In this document: in pieces, positions 8,641 to 16,425 of the stretch
Layout of the letters: each line of letters begins with the position of its first letter
Position numbering within the stretch: position 1 is the first letter of the stretch
Assembly: GCF_014655595.1 (NCBI RefSeq)
Contig: NZ_BNBL01000011.1
Coordinates: 144,683 to 208,682 of the forward strand
DNA length: 64,000 nucleotides
Source: Streptomyces griseocarneus
GTDB lineage: Bacteria > Actinomycetota > Actinomycetes > Streptomycetales > Streptomycetaceae
Direction of reading: 5' to 3'
The notes under the pieces: model-generated
What the model was told of the DNA's origin: nothing
The model's input: the letters and a program-made list of their open reading frames with translations, nothing else
Database searches by the model: none
Made by a program: the position numbers and the translations under genes

Positions 8641-8675
8641 GCCGCCCGTGGCCATGGCTTGTGGCCACGGGCGGC
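8641..8675. terminator. Perfect 14-bp hairpin between convergent genes
   Basis: Arms 8641-8654 and 8662-8675 are exact reverse complements around a 7-nt loop, very GC-rich, without a clear U tract. It lies between the plus-strand GNAT gene and the minus-strand ABM gene and could end both transcripts. The hairpin is flanked by two copies of ACTTGCA. Confidence 0.75.
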
Positions 8676-8812
8676 ACTTGCATGACTCACGGGGTGAGGA
8701 ATTTCAGGGCCGCGTCTTCCTGGCCCAAGGCCGGGCGCCCTGGACGCCGGCGTCGTCCGCCAAGGTCGCTCGAACAACGTGACAGGCTCACCCGGTCACC
8801 CCTTCATGCCTG

Positions 8813-9100
8813 CTACCGAACGCGCACGCTTGGATGTACTTCGCGCTCGATGCGCGGCATGATCTCCGGGATGTAGATCTTCTGGATGGCGTCGCCGGCG
8901 TCGTGAGCCTCCCAGTGGGCGCGGCTGGCCCAGCGCTCGACCAGGACGAAGCGGCTTGGTTCCTCGTGTGACTGGTAGGCCTCCCAGCTGACGCAGCCGT
9001 CCTCTGCCAGGCACAAAGGGCGCATCCGAGTCAAAGCGTCGGCCACTAGGGCGACATCGGGGTTCTCGGGGACCCGGATGATGACGATGAGGTCGAACAA
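8813..9100 (-). CDS. ABM (antibiotic biosynthesis monooxygenase) domain protein
   Basis: The 95-residue single-domain protein has the ferredoxin-like ABM pattern: LIVIIRVPE at the start, then EDGCVSWEAYQSHEEPSRFVLVERWASRAHWEAH. Family members dimerise and act as cofactor-free oxygenases or heme/quinone-handling proteins. The start is a TTG at 9100 preceded by GAGGAG, which is rare but supported by the strong ribosome site. It has no operon partner. Confidence 0.8.
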   Translation of the reverse strand: MFDLIVIIRVPENPDVALVADALTRMRPLCLAEDGCVSWEAYQSHEEPSRFVLVERWASRAHWEAHDAGDAIQKIYIPEIMPRIEREVHPSVRVR

Positions 9101-9740
9101 CGTACTCCTCAGGGGTGAGCTGAGCCTCCGTCGCCGGCGAGGAGACTTAGGCGGCCAGTCAGAATAAACGATCTTTCATTGCTCGCCGCGGGCGCGAACG
9201 CGGCTGTTCCCTCGTACCGGCGGGCGTCAACCGACAGTGCGGCGCTTGCCCCGGCGGGGGACCAGGAAGCGATTGTGTGCGCGAACCGCGCAATGCCCCG
9301 CAAGGGTGAGTCGCCTCGCGCGGGTGGCGTCGAACATGTCGCCGGGCCCTCGAGCCCAAGCGCGCCTTGGGGTGCGGGAGAACATCGAATCTTCGTTCCA
9401 TCTTTCGCCCAGCCGCCCCCGTGACGGGCCTCTGATCAGCAGCGTTATTCCGGGCATCTGACTCGACTACTCGCCCACGGATGCCTCATGACTTCCATGC
9501 CCGGCACCGCCGCTCCGCGTGCCGCGTTCGAACCCCTCCCCGTCGGCCGCCGACCGGGGGATGTGGGCGCGGTTGACGGTTTCTTCGCCCGTACATTCGA
9601 CGAGTCCTGTCGGACATCGAGGCGACGGGCACGGCCGCCAGAAGGCCGCGTCGTCGAGGGCGGCCCGTGAACGGGCCCACGTCACGTCGATGCATCCGCG
9701 CGGCCGCCGGGCCGCAATCGTGCCGGAGGAGAGGGAGACC
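9101..9740. other. 640 bp without a convincing gene
   Basis: Short frames exist on both strands (for example 9488-9670), but none has a ribosome site, recognisable motif or consistent third-position GC bias. A GTTCGAACC stretch near 9525 recalls a tRNA T-loop, but no acceptor stem pairs around it. The region presumably holds the ABM promoter and that of the Nudix gene. Confidence 0.5.
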
Positions 9741-10208
9741 GTGTCGTTCCTGCCGAACATCGTTGGCGCGCACCTGTTGTTCCAGCGGAGAGGCCAGGTC
9801 CTGTTGGGGCTACGGCCGCCGGACACACTGTCCGCGACGCATGTCTGGCATGTGCCGGCGGGGCACGTGGAGCGGGAGAGCGCACGGGCCTGCGCTGTGC
9901 GGGAAGCCGGCGAGGAGCTCGGCGTCATCGTCGCCGAGCCGGACCTCGAGCTCGTACACACCGTGCACCTGCTGGACACCGACGCCGCCGCTACCGATGC
10001 CAATGCCCATGCCGTGCCACGACTGCAGCTGTTCTTCCGCGTTCACCGGTGGCACGGCGAACCGCGGCTGATGGAACCGGGCCAGTGCGTGAAGTGGCAG
10101 TGGTGGCCGTTGCACGCTCTCCCCGACCCGACGGTGGAGTACACGGTCGCGGCGCTGGAGGGCATAGCGAACGGCTGGCCGTACACGGACATGGGCTGGC
10201 CCCGGTGA
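9741..10208 (+). CDS. Nudix hydrolase
   Basis: The 155-residue protein is read from the GTG at 9741, which follows GGAGGAGAGGGA; the open frame extends further upstream but without such a site. The Nudix box is GHVERESARACAVREAGEELGV, which keeps RE, EE and the Gly, but the first Gly of the consensus is Ala (PAGHVE). The fold should bind Mg and hydrolyse a nucleoside diphosphate derivative. Trp-rich C-terminal segments (KWQWWPLHALPDP) resemble dNTP- or 8-oxo-dGTP-type Nudix enzymes. Substrate is uncertain. Confidence 0.85.
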   Translation: MSFLPNIVGAHLLFQRRGQVLLGLRPPDTLSATHVWHVPAGHVERESARACAVREAGEELGVIVAEPDLELVHTVHLLDTDAAATDANAHAVPRLQLFFRVHRWHGEPRLMEPGQCVKWQWWPLHALPDPTVEYTVAALEGIANGWPYTDMGWPR

Positions 10209-10461
10209 CTCCTGCCCGGCGCAGCCGGGGGCCGGCCGCCCCCGGGCAGGTGATGCCCTGCCGCTGACCGGCACTCGGCTCAACACCACGACCACTCGGC
10301 TCATCCACCACGACGACCCTTGCTGGAGGCTGCTGTGTCCCACTCCCCGTTCCCCACTTCGCCGACCGCGGCCGCGGCTCCTCCAGGGCGAGCGCGGCCG
10401 CCCCGGGATGGGAGCTGCCCATGCCGGCTGCGTCCGTCGATGAGGGTGAGGGGGAACGCAA

Positions 10462-12492
10462 GTGAGTGACGCGGACACCAACGGGTCGGAGAGCCGTCAT
10501 GGGGCGGAGGTGCCCGGCCCCCGCCGGCGTGTGCAGTTGCCGCTGCCCCCGGAAAGGGCCATGGCGGCGCCGGAGGGCGAGGAGGTCGGCGACGAGCTGA
10601 AGAGCGCGTACTGGATGCAGTGGGACGGTGAAGCCGCTCGCACCAGTGTGTGGCGGATTCTGGGCCGGCTGCCGGCGATCAGCCGCAGGGTGCTCGGTCT
10701 GGCCTACCGGGCCGATGCGCGGGCCACGGTCATGGTCGTGGTGCTGCAGCTCGCCTCGTCGCTGATGAGCGCCCTGGGACTGCTGGCCTCGGTGCGCGTG
10801 CTCTCCGCCCTCTTCGCCCAGGGCGCGACCTCCGAGCGCATCCACCACGCCCTTCCGTCACTCATGCTGGTCGCCGGCCTGATGGCGGCGCAGGGTCTCC
10901 TCGACTTCGGTGTCGCCCGAGGACAAGCCGCGCTCACGCCCAAGGTCCGGCGCGCGGTGGAGCAGGAGTTCTTGCGGCTGAACTGCCACGTACGCCTGGA
11001 AGCGGTGGACGACGCCGCCTTCGCCGACGAGGCCCACAAGGCCAACGACCGCGGGCTGTACTACATGCGGCAGGCCGTACCGCAGCTGATCCAGCTCGCG
11101 CACGCCGTACTCGGCCTGATCGGGTCCGCCGGCGTGCTGGCTGTCCTGCACCCTGTGCTGCTGCCCCTTCTTCTGCTCTCCGTGGTTCCTCAGGGGTACG
11201 CGGCGGTGCGCTCGGCACGGGCGCAGTTCCTCTCCCACAGCCGTTACAGCACCCTCCAGCGCCGTATCCGCCTGTTCACCTGGATCCTTCTCGACCGCGA
11301 ATCCGCCCCGGAGGTACGCGCCTCTACGGCGCAGCGGGCGTTGCTGGAGGAGCATGAGCGCTTCGCCCGGCGGATCGAGGAGGAGGACGCCCGGCTGGGG
11401 CGGCAGGAGGCGAACGTCTCGCTGTGGGGCCGGGCGGTCGGCGGCCTGGCGGTGGGGTCGACCTATGCGGTGCTCGGGTGGATGACGGCGACGGGCCGGC
11501 TGCCGCTGGCAGCGGGCGGTGGCGCGTTCCTGGCGATCCGCTCCAGCCGGGGCACACTGGTGAACGTCGTGCTGGCCATGCACCAGATCTACGAGCACGC
11601 CCTGTGGATCGACGACCTCGAGCGGCATCTGGAGCGCTGCCGTGCCCTGCAGCCGCACCGTACGGGCCTGCGCCTTCCGGACCGGGTGAAGAACGTCACG
11701 GTCACGGACGTCCACTACGCCTACCCCGAGACCGGCCGGGACGCGCTGCGGGGGGTGTCGATGACGCTGGCGGCGGGCTCCACGGTGGCCTTCGTCGGAG
11801 CGAACGGTTCGGGCAAGTCGACGATGGCCAAGCTCCTGGCAGGGCTGTACACACCGAGTCGGGGCAGCATCTGCTGGGACGGCGTGGAGGTACGGGAGGT
11901 GGACGCCGAGAGCATCCAGGCCCAGGTCGCCATGGTGCTGCAGGATCCCGTCGCATGGCCGCTGTCGGCGCTGGCCAATGTCACGATCGGCGCGGGGACC
12001 ATCACCGAGGCGGACCCGCAGCGGGCCCTCGCGGCCGTGACCGAGTCCGGGGCGGACCGCGTCATCGCCGGCCTGCCGCAGCAGTGGGCCACCCCGCTGT
12101 CCAAGCGTTTCAAGGGCGGGCAAGAACTGTCCGGCGGGAACTGGGCAAAGGTGGCCGTGGCCCGTGGCCTGTACCAGGACGCCGCGGTGCTGGTGCTGGA
12201 CGAGCCGACGGCCAGCATGGACGCCCGCGCCGAACACGCCGTCTACGAGGCCGTGTTGCACGGGCCGCGCCGCGCGGACCGCATCACCGTCCTGATCTCC
12301 CACCGGCTCGCCAGCGTGACCGAATGCGACATGATCTACGTCTTCCGCGACGGGCGCATCGTCGAGTCCGGCGACCACCTCACTCTGATGTCCCGCCGGA
12401 CCGGCAGCGGCGAACCCGGCGAATACGCGCAGCTGTTCACCCTCCAGGCCGCCGCCTACCGGGCGGCGGCCGGCGCCGAAGAGGAAACGTGA
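10462..12492 (+). CDS. ABC exporter, fused permease and ATPase
   Basis: The 676-residue half-transporter starts at a GTG at 10462. Residues 90-370 hold about five to six membrane helices; the C-terminal ATPase has Walker A GANGSGKST near residue 446, Q-loop (MVLQDP), signature LSGGNWAKVAVARG near 556, Walker B VLVLDEPTAS near 575 and H-loop ISHR near 613. The signature keeps LSGG but is followed by NW instead of the usual QR/QK. A long polar N-terminus of about 75 residues precedes the membrane domain. No C39 peptidase domain is present. Its TGA overlaps the GTG of a small peptide ORF, so the two are coupled. It is paralogous in design to the exporter at 22741-24657. Exported substrate is inferred, not known. 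Confidence 0.9.
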   Translation: MSDADTNGSESRHGAEVPGPRRRVQLPLPPERAMAAPEGEEVGDELKSAYWMQWDGEAARTSVWRILGRLPAISRRVLGLAYRADARATVMVVVLQLASSLMSALGLLASVRVLSALFAQGATSERIHHALPSLMLVAGLMAAQGLLDFGVARGQAALTPKVRRAVEQEFLRLNCHVRLEAVDDAAFADEAHKANDRGLYYMRQAVPQLIQLAHAVLGLIGSAGVLAVLHPVLLPLLLLSVVPQGYAAVRSARAQFLSHSRYSTLQRRIRLFTWILLDRESAPEVRASTAQRALLEEHERFARRIEEEDARLGRQEANVSLWGRAVGGLAVGSTYAVLGWMTATGRLPLAAGGGAFLAIRSSRGTLVNVVLAMHQIYEHALWIDDLERHLERCRALQPHRTGLRLPDRVKNVTVTDVHYAYPETGRDALRGVSMTLAAGSTVAFVGANGSGKSTMAKLLAGLYTPSRGSICWDGVEVREVDAESIQAQVAMVLQDPVAWPLSALANVTIGAGTITEADPQRALAAVTESGADRVIAGLPQQWATPLSKRFKGGQELSGGNWAKVAVARGLYQDAAVLVLDEPTASMDARAEHAVYEAVLHGPRRADRITVLISHRLASVTECDMIYVFRDGRIVESGDHLTLMSRRTGSGEPGEYAQLFTLQAAAYRAAAGAEEET

Positions 12493-12683
12493 CGGGCACC
12501 GCCCTGCCCGCGTGCCGCGCCGACTTCCGCGCGCTCGCCCTCGACTCCGTACCACCACGACCGAAGGAGATCCCTGTGCCACATCCCTCTGTGCCACATC
12601 CCTCTGTGCCACATCCCTCTGTGCCACATCCCTCGTTGCCGCCCGGCACGACGCCGCGTCTGGTCGCCCGGGAGGAAGCGTGA
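12489..12683 (+). CDS. Small ORF with four pentapeptide repeats, possible precursor peptide
   Basis: A 64-codon frame begins with a GTG that overlaps the exporter stop (GTGA, 12489-12492) after GAGGAA, and its TGA overlaps the GTG of the next gene (12680-12683). An internal GTG at 12576 with AAGGAG 7 nt upstream would give 35 residues. The C-terminal half is four copies of VPHPS followed by a Pro-rich and then charged tail (LVAREEA). The first part contains one Cys and the segment PPRPKEIP. The double overlap and internal ribosome site argue for real translation. It could be a precursor of a modified peptide exported by the upstream transporter, or only a coupling leader for the downstream gene. 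No family is recognised. Confidence 0.55.
   Translation: MTGTALPACRADFRALALDSVPPRPKEIPVPHPSVPHPSVPHPSVPHPSLPPGTTPRLVAREEA
12575..12634 (+). repeat. Four perfect tandem copies of a 15-bp unit
   Basis: The unit TGTGCCACATCCCTC is repeated without mismatch at 12575, 12590, 12605 and 12620. Because 15 is a multiple of three, gain or loss of a unit changes the encoded peptide by one VPHPS block and keeps the frame. Perfect identity at the DNA level indicates recent expansion or homogenisation. Confidence 0.97.
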
Positions 12684-13633
12684 AGACCACGTGCGTCGTG
12701 CGGGTGGGCAGCCGCAACAGCACCATGGCCCGCCGGCAGACCGACTGGTGCGTCGAGCTGCTGTCCAAGGCCCACCCCGGCATCCGCTTCGAGATCAGCA
12801 CGATGGCCTCGCAGGGCGACCGCTACCAAGGTCCTCTGTCCCGCATCGGCGGGAAGGGCGCGTTCGTCAAGGCCCTGGACCGCGCCTTGCTGGACGGCGA
12901 GATGGACGTCACGGTCTCGTGCGTGAAGGATCTGCCGAGCCCGCACGACCGGCAGCCGGGCGTGAGCATCGGCGCGGTCCTCGAGCGGGGCGACGTCCGC
13001 GACGCGCTCGTCGTCCCGGCCGGACGACCGCCTCGCGCTCTCGCCGATCTGCCGCGTGGTGCCCGGATCGGGACCAGCGCCCCGCGCCGCATCGCCCAGC
13101 TCCGCCAGCGCCACCCACGTCTGGAGCCCGTGCTCGTCCGCGGCAACGCCGACACCCGGATCGCGCGCCTGGACGACGGCAGCAGCGGACTCGACGCACT
13201 GCTCGTCGCCTATGCCGGGCTGCACCGCCTCGGCCGGACCCACCGGGCGACGCAGGTCCTCGACCCGGCGCAGTGGCTCCCGGCTTCCGGCGCCGGCATG
13301 GTCGTCGCCGAATACCGCACGGGCGACACCACGATCCGCGAACTGCTCGCACCGATCACCCACCCGGCCACCGCCACCGCGCTCGCCGCCGAACGCGCCA
13401 CCCTGGCGACGCTGCGCGGCAACTGCATGACCGCGGCCTCCGCCCACGCCACCCTCACCGGCACCACCGTGACCGTGGATGCCGCGGTGTTCGCCCCGGA
13501 CGGCCACACCTGCCTCCGCGCCCGCGCCACGGGGCCGCTCCAGCAGCCCGAGGAGGTGGGCCGCCGCGCCGCCGAGCAGCTCCTGCACCACGGAGCGGCC
13601 GCCCTCCTGCACGCCCTCCCCAGCAACCCCTGA
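12680..13633 (+). CDS. Divergent porphobilinogen deaminase (HemC)-like protein
   Basis: The 317-residue protein starts at a GTG at 12680 behind GGAGGAA and overlapping the small ORF. It follows hydroxymethylbilane synthase along its length: VGSRNSTMARRQT at the N-terminus, KGAFVKALDRALLDGEMDVTV, KDLPS with the catalytic Asp at residue 84, IGTSAPRRIAQL, RGNADTRI, LPASGAGM and GNCMTAAS with the cofactor-binding Cys at about 249. Several blocks that are near-invariant in HemC are altered (SCVKD for HSxKD, GNCMTAA for GGCxxPI), so this is probably not the housekeeping enzyme. It may act on porphobilinogen or a related pyrrole, or have a new role tied to the ABC exporter and small peptide. Enzymatic competence is plausible because Asp and Cys remain. 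Confidence 0.75.
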   Translation: MKTTCVVRVGSRNSTMARRQTDWCVELLSKAHPGIRFEISTMASQGDRYQGPLSRIGGKGAFVKALDRALLDGEMDVTVSCVKDLPSPHDRQPGVSIGAVLERGDVRDALVVPAGRPPRALADLPRGARIGTSAPRRIAQLRQRHPRLEPVLVRGNADTRIARLDDGSSGLDALLVAYAGLHRLGRTHRATQVLDPAQWLPASGAGMVVAEYRTGDTTIRELLAPITHPATATALAAERATLATLRGNCMTAASAHATLTGTTVTVDAAVFAPDGHTCLRARATGPLQQPEEVGRRAAEQLLHHGAAALLHALPSNP

Positions 13634-13733
13634 CCACTCTTCCCTGATGGCTACGCGTGTCAGCGGACCTGACCATGTCGATGCAGGGCGGCATATCGTG
13701 TCCGTCCAAAGCATCTCGATCACGGGGGCAGGC

Positions 13734-14390
13734 ATGGCACTGGGCGACCAAGAGACGGAGCTGGTCCAACGTATGGAGCACATCGCACTGGCTCAAGGCG
13801 TGGACTTGGGCGACGTGCGGGCTGTCTCCGGATGGAACGCCGGTGCCGAGGTAGCCACCGATCGCGGAGAGGTTCGCGTGACTCCCCAGGGTGAAGGGAC
13901 GAGGTTCCGTGTAAGCATCCACGGCATTGGCGTTTTCGTATGGTCCGAAGGGTGGACGAACGATCTCGTCGCGGCCGTGGGAGTCGCGGGCCTGTGGCGC
14001 CGGGGCGGCACTCTGCGGGAGCTGCACGCCCACTTTCCGTTCATGAGCTGCAGCGAGCTCGCGCAGGCCGTCGAGGACGGTGACCCTGTCCCCACGAAGT
14101 GGCGCCAGCTCCTCTCCAGTGAGTGGTGCCTGGAAAAGTGTCCGTTCCTGAAGGCAGCCCATGCCCACCCGGAGCTGCGCGTGTTCTACCCGGACATCAG
14201 CATGGGGAGTCTGATCCTGAGCCGGAGGCCGTTCGACTCGACATCGGGCCTTGTGAAGATCACACCTCTCGGGGCGGGCAACTACCGGGTGGGGTCGACG
14301 TGGCAGGTTGAGTCCGCGCGTGAGGTTTCTTCGCTGAACGAGGCCCTTGAAGTCGCGGCTGCCTGCTTTGGCTCCTTCCCGGAGGCGTAG
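13734..14390 (+). CDS. DUF6193-family protein
   Basis: The protein is read from the ATG at 13734 (218 residues); in-frame starts at 13698 (GTG) and 13647 (ATG) are possible. Its second half matches the pattern I associate with DUF6193, often labelled natural product biosynthesis protein: WTNDLVAAVGVAGLWRRGG, then LRELHAHFPFMSCSELA, then a KWRQLL segment and HPELRVFYP. No catalytic motif is obvious. It has no signal peptide or membrane segment. Its position downstream of the exporter/HemC-like unit is suggestive but it has its own 100-bp upstream gap. Function is unknown. Confidence 0.6.
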   Translation: MALGDQETELVQRMEHIALAQGVDLGDVRAVSGWNAGAEVATDRGEVRVTPQGEGTRFRVSIHGIGVFVWSEGWTNDLVAAVGVAGLWRRGGTLRELHAHFPFMSCSELAQAVEDGDPVPTKWRQLLSSEWCLEKCPFLKAAHAHPELRVFYPDISMGSLILSRRPFDSTSGLVKITPLGAGNYRVGSTWQVESAREVSSLNEALEVAAACFGSFPEA

Positions 14391-14492
14391 CTGCGCGGGT
14401 TACGGGCAGAGCATGCAGGACCGCTCCGGCTGGGGATGTCTTCTCCACGCGGGCCGAAACGTTCGAAGAGCTGCAGAGGGGGCGGGGCACAG

Positions 14493-14981
14493 GTGACGGA
14501 CCCGGGACGGATCAGGAACGCGGCGAGCGGCCTGGTCGTACGTGACCAGCACGTGTTGATGGTGCGCGGCGACTGGCCGCGCCCGGACACCTGGTGGTTG
14601 CCGGGCGGCGGCCAGAAGTCCGGGGAAACCCTGGCCGCGTGCGCGGAGCGGGAGGTCTTCGAGGAGACCGGCGTGCGCGTGAAGGCCGAGGACCTGGCGG
14701 TGGTGCGCGAGTACATCCAGGCCAACCACCCGGACGGGCACCGGATGATGTCCGGTGCCGGGCATCGCGTCGAGGCGGTGTTCCGGTGCCGCATCCTCCA
14801 CGAGCCCTCGGTGCTCGGCGGGCCCGCGGAGGACTCCGTACAGCTCGGCGTCGAATGGGTGGCGCTCGACAAGCTACCCGGGCTGCGCACACTGCCGCCG
14901 TGCCTGCCGGCCGTCATCACCGACGTCCTGGCCGCCGGACGGGACCGGGGCGCCGTCTACCTGGGAGACACCTATGCTTGA
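14493..14981 (+). CDS. Nudix hydrolase
   Basis: The 162-residue protein is read from the GTG at 14493 (an in-frame ATG at 14436 would add 19 Arg/Ser-rich residues). It has a complete Nudix box, GGQKSGETLAACAEREVFEETGV near residues 46-68, so Mg-dependent pyrophosphohydrolase activity is expected. The preceding WWLPGGGQ and following hydrophobic strands are typical of the MutT-like group. It lies just downstream of the DUF6193 gene and just upstream of the DUF6087 gene, all in the same direction. Confidence 0.88.
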   Translation: MTDPGRIRNAASGLVVRDQHVLMVRGDWPRPDTWWLPGGGQKSGETLAACAEREVFEETGVRVKAEDLAVVREYIQANHPDGHRMMSGAGHRVEAVFRCRILHEPSVLGGPAEDSVQLGVEWVALDKLPGLRTLPPCLPAVITDVLAAGRDRGAVYLGDTYA

Positions 14982-15076
14982 ACCCGCCCCACAACCTGGT
15001 CGTGAGCCTGCGCGGCGTCCGGTGGTGCGGGCCGAACAGCCCCCGCCGGGAGGCCGGGAAGGCTAGGGTGATCGGG

Positions 15077-15385
15077 ATGGACGACGAACCGCTGTCGCAC
15101 TGGGCGGAGCGCCGGGACGCGAAGATCGGCCGCCTGCGGGCCATGCCGATCGTCTCGGACAACGGCCCCAAGGGCTCGCACGTGAACCCGGAGGCGCCCC
15201 GCGCCATCGAGCGGTGGAACGGGCACGCCTGGGAACCGTACGCGTTCGCATCCACCCTCGCCGAGGCCAAGCGCATCCTGTACCCGCAAGGCAGCGAGCC
15301 GTCGGCTTCGGGTCCGGCACCAAAGCTCGGGCCGGGCACGGGAAGGCACCGGAAGCCCCAGGCGCCCAGGCCCAATCGGGACTGA
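15077..15385 (+). CDS. DUF6087-family small protein
   Basis: The 102-residue protein opens MDDEPLSHWAERRDAKIGRL and contains RAIERWNGHAWEPYAFA with a C-terminal GPGTGRHRKPQ tail, a pattern I recognise as DUF6087 of streptomycetes. It is hydrophilic, with no signal or membrane segment, and its function is unknown. The ATG is 7 nt past a TAGGGT -10 box (15064-15069), implying leaderless mRNA. Confidence 0.72.
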   Translation: MDDEPLSHWAERRDAKIGRLRAMPIVSDNGPKGSHVNPEAPRAIERWNGHAWEPYAFASTLAEAKRILYPQGSEPSASGPAPKLGPGTGRHRKPQAPRPNRD

Positions 15386-15549
15386 CAGCATCGCGACAGC
15401 CGGCGAAGCCCGCTCAGACCTCGGCACTCAAAGACGAGCAAACGCCATCGAGCGTCAGCCTCAGCGTGCTGGTTGGGCTCCGGTCTGTTCGATTGGGCCG
15501 GGTACGATCACGAGGGGAGTACGTGACACTGCAGAGGGGCGGAACGGCC

Positions 15550-16380
15550 GTGACGGACCAGCGGGTTTACCTCGTTACCGGCGGAGGCACGGGCATCGGC
15601 GCCGCCACCGCGCGGATGCTGCGCGCCGCCGGGCACCGGGTCGTCGTCTCCGGGCGGCGGCCCGAGCCACTGCGGCGGATCGCGGAGGAGACCGGGGCCC
15701 TCGCGCATCCCTCGGATGCCGCCGACCCCGACGCCGTGCGCGAGCTCGTCGATGCGACCGTGGGGGCGTACGGACGGCTGGACGGCCTGGTGCTCAACGC
15801 GGGCATCGGCGTCGGCGGGGGCGTCGGTGAACTCTCGGTCGAGGACTGGGAGAACGTGATGCGCACCAACCTCACGGGCCCCTTCCTCCTGCTGCGAGCC
15901 GCGCTCCCGCACCTGCTGACCTCACGGGGCTCGGTCGTCGCCGTCGCCTCGGTGTCCGCGCTGCGCAACGGCGTGGGCAACGCCGCCTACGCCACGTCCA
16001 AGGCGGCCCTGCTCCAGCTCTGCCGCTCCCTGGCCGTCGACTACGGCCGACACGGACTGCGCGCCAACACCGTGTGCCCCAGCTGGGTACGCACCGAGAT
16101 GGCCGACCGGCGGATGACGCGCTTCGCTGACGAGGCGGGCCTCGGGGAGGGCGGCAAGGACGCCGCGTACGAGGAGGCGACCCGCCTCGTCCCCGTGCGC
16201 CGCCCCGGGGAACCGGAGGAGGTGGCCGAGGCCATCACCTGGCTGCTCTCGCCCGCTGCCTCCTTCGTCAACGGCGCGGTGCTCACCGTCGACGGCGGTG
16301 TGACGGCCGTCGACCCCGGTACCGTCGCGTTCGACTTCCGTATCGAACCGCGTGGTGGCGGTGACGTCGGCGGAAGCTGA
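15550..16380 (+). CDS. Short-chain dehydrogenase/reductase (FabG-like)
   Basis: The 276-residue classical SDR is read from the GTG at 15550; a GTG at 15523 behind GAGGGGAG is an alternative adding nine residues. It has VTGGGTGIG at the N-terminus, LNAGIG (NAG motif), and the catalytic Ser-Tyr-Lys in VASVSALRNGVGNAAYATSKAA. The C-terminus is VNGAVLTVDGG, as in FabG-type enzymes. It should reduce or oxidise a hydroxy/keto substrate with NAD(P)H. A -10 TACGAT lies at 15503-15508. It converges on the glycosyltransferase gene. Confidence 0.9.
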   Translation: MTDQRVYLVTGGGTGIGAATARMLRAAGHRVVVSGRRPEPLRRIAEETGALAHPSDAADPDAVRELVDATVGAYGRLDGLVLNAGIGVGGGVGELSVEDWENVMRTNLTGPFLLLRAALPHLLTSRGSVVAVASVSALRNGVGNAAYATSKAALLQLCRSLAVDYGRHGLRANTVCPSWVRTEMADRRMTRFADEAGLGEGGKDAAYEEATRLVPVRRPGEPEEVAEAITWLLSPAASFVNGAVLTVDGGVTAVDPGTVAFDFRIEPRGGGDVGGS

Positions 16381-16425
16381 CGGTACGGCGCCGAGCCGCC
16401 GTGCCCCTCACAGGGCTCGGAGAGC

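Noticed and set aside
9515..9560. Possible tRNA suggested by a GTTCGAACC element
   Set aside because: Flanking bases do not form a T stem or acceptor stem and no anticodon arm is present.
9488..9670. A 60-codon plus-strand ORF
   Set aside because: No ribosome site, no domain, Arg-rich composition and no relation to neighbours.
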